A DNA stretch of 64,000 nucleotides from Anaerolineae bacterium (lineage in GTDB: Bacteria; Chloroflexota; Anaerolineae; Aggregatilineales; Ch27). Of the stretch, positions 16,812 to 23,372 are shown piece by piece (position 1 is the first letter of the stretch; every line of letters begins with the position of its first letter). The DNA lies in the NCBI GenBank assembly GCA_013178165.1, contig JABLXG010000011.1, positions 1 to 64,000 of the forward strand, read 5' to 3'. The notes under the pieces were generated by a model. The model saw only the letters and a list, made by a program, of their open reading frames with translations, was not told the origin of the DNA and made no database searches. Position numbers and translations under genes: made by a program.

Positions 16812-18098
16812 TCAGCGCCCGGCGACTTCCGCCTGAAGCTGATCCAGCAGGGTTGAAGCCTGGTTCAGGGCAGCCTGCGCCTGCTGGATCTGCGCCTGGC
16901 CCAGGTCAAGCAGTGTGCTGAAGTTACCCACCGCGCAGCCCTGCTGGAAGTTAGCCAGCGAATCGCGGGCCAGGGTCATGCCCACGTTGATCGCCACCTG
17001 AATGTCGAGCAGGCGCGGATCCAGCGCCGCAACATCAGCGGAAACGCCGTAGTAGTTTTGAATCGAATCAGTGGTCAGCACCTGGTTGCAGCCAAAAGAT
17101 TGCCCGCCCTGGCGGACATCATCCCAGTACTGCAGCAACTGGGCGACCACCCCGCGCCCGACCGCCACCGTATCGATGCGGTTGCGCATGGCGCGGATGT
17201 ACGGCGCATAATCCAGCAGAAGCGGCGTCGGCTCCGGCGTGGGCGGGATCGTCACCGGGATGAACTGCGGGGTCAACTCCCCGACCGTCGGCGTTGGGGG
17301 CGGGGATGGAGTCAGGGTCAGTTGTGCCCGGCTGAGGGCCGCGCCCGCCTCATCCAGCCGCACCCCGACCTCTTCCAGCCGGGCCAGATTGGTCTCCGCG
17401 GATTCGACCGGCCCGCCGCCGCAGCCCAGCACCCAGTTGTTGCTAACCAGCGTGAACTGGCCGATGGCCGCGCCGAGTTTGAGCGCAGCCTCATACAAAT
17501 CGGGATAAGCCACAGGATCAATCGCCAGGGTATCCAGGCCGCGCAGACTGGTGGAGGTGGCCGCCGGCGCCGGGAAGCGATCACAACCGAGGGTCTGGAT
17601 AGCCTGGTACTGCCGCCAGGCCTGTACCTGATTCTCCCGGTCAGCACGCAGTTGATCCAGGCGCATCTGCAGTTGCGCTGCGATCAGGCGCGGATCGGAG
17701 GGCGGGACCTCTGGGCCGCGGCGGTCAAGCGCAATCGCCAGCAGGACATCAGCCGCCACCAGGATAACCAGCACCAGCGCCAGGATACGCCACAACCGCC
17801 ACAGCGTCTCCGGTGCAACGGGCGGCACTCTGACCGTGCGCGGGTCGGGCGGCGAATACGGCTCGCGATTCTGGATGGCTACCTGAATCGCCCGGAAGAT
17901 GCTCAGCGTCTCCTGTGCTGCCTTGCGCACCGCCGCAGGCTGCTCGGGATTCTGGTAGATCTCAACCAGTTCCTTAGTCGTTTCCACGTCGCCCGCAGCA
18001 CCCAGCCAGCGAATCGCCTCGATGCGCTCGGCAGGGCTGCCGTTCATCGCCTGGTCAAACATCTGCTTATACATCTCCCGCGGGAGATCATTGTTCAT
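16812..18098 (-). CDS. Single-pass membrane protein with HEAT-like N-terminus, function unknown
   Basis: 428 residues from the ATG at 18098; AGGAGG lies nine bases upstream. Residues about 10-65 look like a short helical HEAT-like repeat (RIEAIRWLGAAGDVETTKELVEIY). One membrane helix spans about 97-118 (LWRILALVLVILVAADVLLAIA). The extracellular part of 300 residues is helical with a Pro/Thr-rich linker (TLTPSPPPTPTVGE) in the middle and two similar alpha-helical halves. No enzyme motif is present. It lies at the end of the sigma/anti-sigma cluster and may belong to that stress response. Confidence 0.7.
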   Translation of the reverse strand: MNNDLPREMYKQMFDQAMNGSPAERIEAIRWLGAAGDVETTKELVEIYQNPEQPAAVRKAAQETLSIFRAIQVAIQNREPYSPPDPRTVRVPPVAPETLWRLWRILALVLVILVAADVLLAIALDRRGPEVPPSDPRLIAAQLQMRLDQLRADRENQVQAWRQYQAIQTLGCDRFPAPAATSTSLRGLDTLAIDPVAYPDLYEAALKLGAAIGQFTLVSNNWVLGCGGGPVESAETNLARLEEVGVRLDEAGAALSRAQLTLTPSPPPTPTVGELTPQFIPVTIPPTPEPTPLLLDYAPYIRAMRNRIDTVAVGRGVVAQLLQYWDDVRQGGQSFGCNQVLTTDSIQNYYGVSADVAALDPRLLDIQVAINVGMTLARDSLANFQQGCAVGNFSTLLDLGQAQIQQAQAALNQASTLLDQLQAEVAGR

Positions 18099-18297
18099 GC
18101 GCCTGTTCCTCCTGGGCAGCATGGGACAGGGGAGGCCCGTTGTGCCAGCCCTCAGCGCTTATGATATGCGAAGTCTCCCATCCGCGAAAGCACCCCACGG
18201 GAAGACTGTACCGGCGGTGGAATACAACAAGAGAGGAGAGGCCCTTGCCCCTCCTCAATCATTGGCCGTAAGTCCGCCAGTTGAAGCTAATCCGGTG

Positions 18298-19419
18298 CTA
18301 CGCTTTGGAAACAACGCCTCGCGGATCGCCAGAAGGCGAGGAGTGTATGTGCCGGTGAGCCGGGTAACCCTGGCCGCCAAAGCGCGTCAGCACCACCGCC
18401 CCCAATCCCCAGGCACCCAGCAGCAGGGCCACCAGACCGTATAGCGGCAGAGTCCACGCACTGATGCCCAGCAAACCGATACCGAAGGTCAGCAGCGCTC
18501 CGCCAAGACAGGCCGCCAGCAAGGGGTTGATCGGCCTGACATCCAGCACGTCCAGGAACCAGACTCCGATCGGCAGACTGATCGCCGCCCAGCCAATCAC
18601 CATCGCGACAATCAGGGCCGCCCAGGCCAGACCAACCAGCGGCACCAGGCAGAAGGTCACAAGCAACACCAGCGATAGCACCACCAGGCCGGTCACCGCC
18701 CCCAGCACTACGAGTGACAACAGCCCTATTCCGCCCGCCACCAGCGGGGCGCTCAGCGCGGCCTCGCTGATGCGGCGCAGGCGCAGCGGCATAATCAGCA
18801 TGAACAGGCTGGCCAGCGCGCCAGCCACCAGCGCCAGCCCGGCGTTGATCAGCAACCGCTCGACCGGCGTGAGTTGCCCCCCGGGACGATAATCTTCCAG
18901 GTCGCTCAGGCGGCTCCAGTGCCAGGTCTGCAGGATAGATTCGGCTGAGTCGGCCTCCCAGCGCCAGTTGGACGGATCCAGCGCCAGGGGGATCACCTGG
19001 CTGAACAGTCTGCCGAGTTGCTGGCAATCCACCATATAGGAACCGCCCAGGGTAATGTTGCGGGCGCGGTAAATCTCGCCGCCGCACAGATGTACACCCT
19101 GGCGCACCACCGCGCTGCTGGCCAGCACCACCTCGTCCGCCAGGACGGCCAGCTCCCCGCGAACTTCGCCATTCACGGTCACCCGCTGGCCGACCAGAGC
19201 AGCATCGCCATTGATCACGCTGCCCGCCTCCAGCGCAACCGTCTCCGCCACGATCACCACACTCCGGTCGATCGTTTCGCCAGGAGCCAACACATAGCGA
19301 TCAGCGAAGATCAGCCGCGGGGCGGCAGCCGTATCGCTGCCCTGAGCCAGGGCGATCCCCACTGCCAGGAGCAAACCCGCTGCCACAAGAAACAGCGCCA
19401 GCGTCTTACGCAGGGTCAT
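18298..19419 (-). CDS. Bactofilin-like (polymer-forming) domain membrane protein
   Basis: 373 residues. A signal peptide (1-25, LAVGIALAQG) is followed by a right-handed beta-helix-like region (about 40-125) with repeated short strands such as VALEAGSVINGDAALVGQ and TVNGEVRGELAVLADEV, typical of bactofilin/polymer-forming domains. The C-terminal 170 residues contain five hydrophobic segments (about 195-345). The start overlaps the anti-sigma stop by four bases. Proteins of this shape are usual partners of ECF sigma and anti-sigma pairs in Chloroflexota and Firmicutes; a role in envelope stress is inferred. Confidence 0.75.
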   Translation of the reverse strand: MTLRKTLALFLVAAGLLLAVGIALAQGSDTAAAPRLIFADRYVLAPGETIDRSVVIVAETVALEAGSVINGDAALVGQRVTVNGEVRGELAVLADEVVLASSAVVRQGVHLCGGEIYRARNITLGGSYMVDCQQLGRLFSQVIPLALDPSNWRWEADSAESILQTWHWSRLSDLEDYRPGGQLTPVERLLINAGLALVAGALASLFMLIMPLRLRRISEAALSAPLVAGGIGLLSLVVLGAVTGLVVLSLVLLVTFCLVPLVGLAWAALIVAMVIGWAAISLPIGVWFLDVLDVRPINPLLAACLGGALLTFGIGLLGISAWTLPLYGLVALLLGAWGLGAVVLTRFGGQGYPAHRHIHSSPSGDPRGVVSKA

Positions 19420-20003
19420 GAGCCGCTTCCTACTGCCTGCACTTTGATCACAATGGTCGCCGGGCGATTCCGCTGCGGCAGGTACCAGACCAGCCAGGCC
19501 CAGACCATCACCAGGGGGATGATCGTCAGCGACAGGGCCGGAGCCATCGGGTAAGATTCCACCAGGCTGCTGACAAGCCCAAACAGGCGCATCAGCCAGC
19601 CGCCAAGCGCGTGCAGCCCGCCCAGCGCCGTGCGCACCAGGCCAGCGAATAGAGCCGGTTGCGCCGTAGTCACCATCATCACCGCTGCCACCAGCCCGAC
19701 CGGGATCAGGATCGCAGCCAGGGTCACGCCCAGCCAGGTTAGCAGCCGGGCCAGCCGGCGGTGCGGCGCGTACGCCTCATGCTCACCCGCTTCAATCCGC
19801 ACCATCACCTTGCGGGCAAAATCAGGGGAAGGCGCGGCCATCGCCGGGGCGCGCAGGTGACGATCCACCGCCCGCAGCCGCGCATACAGATCGGCTTCCG
19901 CGCGGTGCTCTTCCAGCGCGCTCTGAAAGGCAGCCAGCTCAGCGCCACTTAACTGGTCATCCAGAGCGCGGTTGACACGTTCCTGCTGCGGGTTTAGAGC
20001 CAT
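19416..20003 (-). CDS. Putative membrane anti-sigma factor
   Basis: 195 residues. The N-terminal 65 residues are helical and acidic (RALDDQLSGAELAAFQSAL), like the sigma-binding domain of anti-sigma factors, but the H-x3-C-x2-C zinc motif is absent. Two hydrophobic stretches follow (about 85-112 and 155-178). It lies two bases after the ECF sigma gene, with GGAGGG before its ATG, which is the main reason for the assignment. It probably holds the sigma factor inactive at the membrane until a surface signal arrives. Confidence 0.72.
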   Translation of the reverse strand: MALNPQQERVNRALDDQLSGAELAAFQSALEEHRAEADLYARLRAVDRHLRAPAMAAPSPDFARKVMVRIEAGEHEAYAPHRRLARLLTWLGVTLAAILIPVGLVAAVMMVTTAQPALFAGLVRTALGGLHALGGWLMRLFGLVSSLVESYPMAPALSLTIIPLVMVWAWLVWYLPQRNRPATIVIKVQAVGSGS

Positions 20004-20005
20004 AA

Positions 20006-20611
20006 TTACGAACCCTCCAACACGGGTGCCATTGGCCGGGTCGGCAATGGGCCACCTTCCATTAAGTCAGCCAGCGTTTGCCTGGCCCGGAACAACCGAC
20101 TCTTGATCGCCGATTCGCTGGTATTGAGGGCTTCAGCGATCTCGGTGTAACTCATGTCGTACCAGTAACGCAGCACCACCACCAGCCGGTAATCCGGCGG
20201 GAGCCGGGCCAGCAGCGCCTGGATATCCGCCGAACGCTCCTGCTCCAGGTAGGCTTCCTCCGGGCCGGCAGCCGTGCTGACCAGAGCCGGGTGGACACTG
20301 ACGCCTTCCTCCTCTTCGATGGAGAGCCAGGTCAGGCGTCGTTTGCGCAGGCGGTCGATGCAGTGATTAGATGCAATCGACAGCAGCCAGGTCTTAAACG
20401 AGCGTTCCGGGTCGTAGCGAGAGAGGTTCGCGTACGCCCGCAGAAACGCTTCCTGGGCCGCATCCTCGGCTTCCTGTGGCTCGCCCAGCATACGGTAGGC
20501 CAGGTTGAAGACGGCCGTTTGATAATGCTCAACCAGAAGCCCGAAGGCGCGCTGGTCCCCCTCTAAAGCCGCCTCCACCCACTCGTGGACGACGGGCAAT
20601 TCTTCGGACAC
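20006..20611 (-). CDS. ECF-type RNA polymerase sigma factor (SigE/SigW group)
   Basis: 201 residues from the GTG at 20611, chosen because GAGGGGAG lies eight bases upstream; a GTG at 20647 has no such site. Region 2 is GLLVEHYQTAVFNLAYRML through AEDAAQEAFLRAYANL and SFKTWLLSIASNHCIDRLRKRR; region 4 is LPPDYRLVVVLRYWYDMSYTEIAEAL followed by the HTH SESAIKSRLFRARQTL. Regions 1 and 3 are missing, as expected for ECF sigmas. It is followed by a putative anti-sigma and the bactofilin-like gene, forming a regulatory cluster. Confidence 0.93.
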   Translation of the reverse strand: MSEELPVVHEWVEAALEGDQRAFGLLVEHYQTAVFNLAYRMLGEPQEAEDAAQEAFLRAYANLSRYDPERSFKTWLLSIASNHCIDRLRKRRLTWLSIEEEEGVSVHPALVSTAAGPEEAYLEQERSADIQALLARLPPDYRLVVVLRYWYDMSYTEIAEALNTSESAIKSRLFRARQTLADLMEGGPLPTRPMAPVLEGS

Positions 20612-20759
20612 AAACAGGTCTCCCCTCGCAGGCGATAGGTTGCTCACCTACCTGACTATACGGATTACGGGCGGGCGCGGTTGCGTCACAAGCAGGACGG
20701 AAATCCTGTACAAGCCGGCTTTTCTTATTTTATTCTGATATTCCACGCCTAGAATCCGA

Positions 20760-20788
20760 TTGACGACAGACGAGAATGGTTATAGAAT
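20760..20788 (+). promoter_or_regulatory. Promoter of the FmdB-type gene
   Basis: TTGACG (20760-20765), 17 bases, TAGAAT (20783-20788). The predicted start is near 20795, immediately before a 20-bp palindrome and 50 bases before the ATG. Confidence 0.6.
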
Positions 20789-20796
20789 GACGCCTG

Positions 20797-20816
20797 GGTT
20801 GGACTGCAGTCCAACC
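20797..20816. promoter_or_regulatory. Perfect 20-bp palindrome in the FmdB leader
   Basis: GGTTGGACTGCAGTCCAACC is identical to its own reverse complement. It begins about two bases after the predicted transcription start. Either a repressor binds here or the RNA starts with a ten-pair hairpin. No copy of it was seen elsewhere in the window. Confidence 0.6.
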
Positions 20817-20844
20817 ACAGGATTTGAGGAGTGAGGGAAGCGGT

Positions 20845-21108
20845 ATGCCAGTATATACGTACGAATGCGAAGAGTGCGGCGTCAGGTTTGAGGCCAAGCA
20901 GAGCTTCGCCGATGCTCCGATTGACGTCTGCCCGGAATGCGGCGGGCATACGCATAAGGTCATCGGGCCAGTCGGTGTCATCTTCAAAGGCTCCGGGTTC
21001 TATGTCACCGACAGCCGTTCTAACCGTTCCAATTTGACTGGCACCAGCAAGAAGAAGGACTCGGCGTCGGGCGATTCCAGCGCCAGCAGCGCTGGCAGCG
21101 ACGACTGA
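20845..21108 (+). CDS. FmdB-family zinc-ribbon protein
   Basis: 87 residues from the ATG at 20845 with GAGGGAAG upstream; an in-frame TTG at 20824 would add seven residues outside the family pattern. The family start MPVYTYECEECG is exact, followed by VCPECGGHTHKVIGPVGVIFKGSGFYVTD. Two CxxC pairs form a zinc ribbon in the first 45 residues; the tail is Ser/Lys/Asp-rich and disordered. First described as a putative regulator of formamidase in Methylophilus, but its general role is unknown. It has its own promoter and terminator. Confidence 0.9.
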   Translation: MPVYTYECEECGVRFEAKQSFADAPIDVCPECGGHTHKVIGPVGVIFKGSGFYVTDSRSNRSNLTGTSKKKDSASGDSSASSAGSDD

Positions 21109-21151
21109 AACGGCCTCTTCCTGGCTTTCCGCACTGCAAACGTTACCCTTC

Positions 21152-21180
21152 AAGCGACCGGCCTGCCGGTTCGCTTTTTT
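21152..21180 (+). terminator. Intrinsic terminator of the FmdB-type gene
   Basis: AAGCGA-CCGG (21152-21161) pairs with CCGG-T-TCGCTT (21166-21176) with one bulged base; the run of T continues to 21180. It lies 43 bases after the stop codon. Confidence 0.85.
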
Positions 21181-21207
21181 ATTTCCCCCGCCCGCTCTAC
21201 GATGCTC

Positions 21208-21510
21208 TCAGATCTGAAAGCCAGCCGACGCCCGCACAATCTTCTGCCGGTAGTTGTGGACGAATTCCAGCAGGCGGCTGTGCAGCTTGGCCCAGTCCTC
21301 ACCGGAAAGCACATCGCGCAGCCGCCGCAGATCGTCGGTCACAATCGAGGTGGAAATCTGCGGGCAATCGCCATAGACCGTATACCAGGCTTCGCGTGGC
21401 TGCATCCCCAGCCGGGTGATGCCCGGCACCCATTCCCGCACCACGAACTCAAAGTATTGCTGGTCCAGGCCCGGTTTGATGTCCCAGCTCATCATCAGTT
21501 TGTATTCCAA
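21208..21510 (-). CDS. Small conserved protein, function unknown
   Basis: 100 residues, mixed alpha/beta, opening MEYKLMMSWDIKPGLDQQYF and ending with a basic helix. The pattern of a strand followed by a helix with conserved aromatic residues suggests a dimeric alpha/beta barrel (ABM-like) fold, but I cannot name the family. The start codon is TTG with GGGAGGGG seven bases upstream. It is 55 bases downstream of the MBL-fold hydrolase gene and is probably its operon partner. Confidence 0.7.
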   Translation of the reverse strand: MEYKLMMSWDIKPGLDQQYFEFVVREWVPGITRLGMQPREAWYTVYGDCPQISTSIVTDDLRRLRDVLSGEDWAKLHSRLLEFVHNYRQKIVRASAGFQI

Positions 21511-21565
21511 CGGCTTCCCCTCCCGCTATCGCCCCCGGTGGATGCGCCCGACCAGGCCCCGGACA

Positions 21566-22201
21566 TTACGATTGTTGCGGCTCCAGGACAACCACCTGCG
21601 GCTGTTCCGGAAGTTCATCGAGCGTCACCCGCAACATCTCCTGCGGCTGCACAGTCCCCAGGCCCATCACCTTCAGAAACTTGTCCAGCGAATCCAGATT
21701 CAGTGATGTGTACGGAGTTTTGTAGTGCATCGGGATGACGATATCCGGCTCAATCAGGCTGATCACTTCGGCGGCCTGGCCTGCATTCAGGCCGTTGCCG
21801 CCCCCCACGGGCACCATCGCCACATTGACCGCCCCCAGCGTCTCCACCTGTGACTGGGTGGGCACATAGCTCAAATCGCCCAGGTGAATGACATTCAGGC
21901 CGTCAAAGTCCATCAGGTAGACGATATTCTGCCGTTTCGGATCGTCCGGATGATGCATGGCGACGGCGATGACGAACACGCCGCCGATCTCGTACTCGCC
22001 CGGCCCGCTGATCACATACGTCGAGCGCGGCCAGTCGCGATTGGCGTGGCCGGGAGCCTCGTGGCTGATCGTCACGATATCCGCCCGCAGCTTGCGGGGC
22101 AGCTTGTAGCCGATGTCGCCATTGTAGGGGTCCGTCACGACAGAGGCTTTGCCGCGTTCCACCAGCCGAAAGCAACTATGCCCGTACCAGGTAATGTCCA
22201 T
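21566..22201 (-). CDS. MBL-fold metal-dependent hydrolase (UlaG-like branch)
   Basis: 211 residues. Fold marks are MDITWYGHSCFRL at the start, VVTDPYNGDIGYKL, GPGEYEIGGVFV, VIHLGDLSY and the closing IVIPMHYKT. The usual HxHxDH is replaced by SHEAPGHAN, as in a widespread branch related to UlaG whose substrates are not known. The family length is matched. AGGGAAA stands before the ATG. It heads a short unit with the 100-residue protein. Confidence 0.8.
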   Translation of the reverse strand: MDITWYGHSCFRLVERGKASVVTDPYNGDIGYKLPRKLRADIVTISHEAPGHANRDWPRSTYVISGPGEYEIGGVFVIAVAMHHPDDPKRQNIVYLMDFDGLNVIHLGDLSYVPTQSQVETLGAVNVAMVPVGGGNGLNAGQAAEVISLIEPDIVIPMHYKTPYTSLNLDSLDKFLKVMGLGTVQPQEMLRVTLDELPEQPQVVVLEPQQS

Positions 22202-22363
22202 CCAGTTTCCCTATCGCCCAGGTGATTTCCAGTATCAGTGTCCCATCCCCGCCACAGGCAACGCTCCCCCGTCCGGGATGGGCAGGCCCATTATAGCGAA
22301 TGCTCCCCGCAGTTCGCCACAGATATAACAGCCAATGGTTCATCGCCCGCTACTTCGCAGTAT

Positions 22364-22383
22364 TCTCAATAGAAATGCGACTC
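22364..22383 (+). repeat. Left terminal inverted repeat of the IS
   Basis: TCTCAATAGAAATGCGACTC; matches the reverse complement of the right end at 17 of 20 positions, with the three differences together in the middle. Confidence 0.7.
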
Positions 22384-22438
22384 CGTGATAAAGTTGTTGT
22401 GGTTGCGAGACAACCAACCCAATCACAGGAGCCGCACG

Positions 22439-23294
22439 ATGGACACTATAACACAGATTCAGGTGGCATGGGAATTGAAGAAGCCGGGCATAGGGCGGAT
22501 GAGATTGCTGAGCAGCTGGGGAAGCATCGGGCGACGATCTATCGCTGGCTCAAAGGCATTCGGATGCGGGGCATTCGGGGCTATGTGGCCTATTTCAAGC
22601 AGGCGAAGAAAGGACGCCGAGTGCGCAAGACGCCGGGCTATGTGGTGCAGCGGGTATTGAGTATCCGGCGGGAGTATCGCGACTGCTGCGGGGAGAAGGT
22701 CGTGTACGTGCTGGCGCAGGAAGGCATTGACCTCAGCCGCAGCACGGTCTATCGCATTCTCAAGCGCCATCTGGTCTTACGCAAGCATCACCGCCAGCCC
22801 GAGGGTGCGCCGGTGCAGCGTGCCACCGGACCGCGCCAGGTGGTGCAGGTCGATACCGTCAACCTGGGGGAGGTGTACGCCTACACGGCGATTGACACCT
22901 TCACCCGCGAAGCGGCGATTGTCATGCGCCCCTCCTTACAGGCCGCCGATGGCCGGGTTGCCCTGGAGCAGTTGATGGCGGTATTCGGGCGCGTGTCCCT
23001 CCTGCAAACCGATGGCGGGTCAGAATTCAAAGCCGAGTGCGCTGAGGGCATGCATCGCTGGGCGGATCAGCATCGTATCGCGCGGGCTTACAAGAAGAAC
23101 GAACAGGCTTTCATTGAAGCCTTCAACGGCACGCTGCGCCGTGAGGAGTTTGGCGCCCTCAAGTTCCGGGGCGATGATTGGAGCTGGCCCAGCAGTGCGC
23201 CAATGCTTTCCTCGACTACTATCACCACCGGCGCCCGCATCTCTCACTCGACATGCTCACGCCCGCTCGTTTCGCTGAGTCGCATTTGCCTTGA
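22439..23294 (+). pseudogene. Transposase pseudogene, two frameshifts
   Basis: The coding path runs from ATG 22439 (MDTITQIQVAWELKKPGI) in one frame, shifts near 22493 to the main frame (RADEIAEQLGKHRATIYRWL HTH, then the integrase core), and shifts near 23178 to a third frame ending at TGA 23292-23294. The core has the three acidic residues in VVQVDTVNLGE, LLQTDGGSEF and NEQAFIEAFNGTLRREE. The last frame gives FLDYYHHRRPHLSLDMLTPA, the typical IS3/IS481 ending. Each shift is explained by one missing base (one likely T in GATGATTTGG). Either the copy is dead or the assembly has two indel errors. Confidence 0.75.
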
Positions 23295-23296
23295 GA
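23277..23296 (-). repeat. Right terminal inverted repeat of the IS
   Basis: GAGTCGCATTTGCCTTGAGA; it overlaps the transposase stop codon, which is common in compact IS elements. Confidence 0.7.
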
Positions 23297-23308
23297 GAAT
23301 GCGTACTT

Positions 23309-23337
23309 TTGCACGAACGTTCTGCGCTGCGTATAAT
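23309..23337 (+). promoter_or_regulatory. dnaG promoter
   Basis: TTGCAC (23309-23314), 17 bases, TATAAT (23332-23337). Predicted start near 23344, giving a leader of about 29 bases with AGAGGAGG before the ATG at 23373. Confidence 0.75.
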
Positions 23338-23372
23338 CGAGCCGCATCAGGTAGCCTAGAGGAGGCTGCCCA

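Larger units (their letters stand above)
22364..23296 (+). mobile_element. Degenerate insertion sequence (DDE/rve transposase)
   Basis: A 933-bp element bounded by imperfect 20-bp inverted repeats (22364-22383 and 23277-23296, 17 of 20 matching, with an 11-bp perfect core AAATGCGACTC). It encodes a DDE transposase of the IS3/IS481 superfamily that is broken by two single-base frameshifts. No convincing target duplication is visible next to the ends. The element stops 12 bases before the -35 box of the dnaG promoter. Confidence 0.75.

Noticed and set aside
16795-16825. GC-rich stem-loop near the end of the HEAT-like protein gene
   Set aside because: Pairing is short, overlaps coding sequence and has no T-run on the minus strand; not listed as a terminator.
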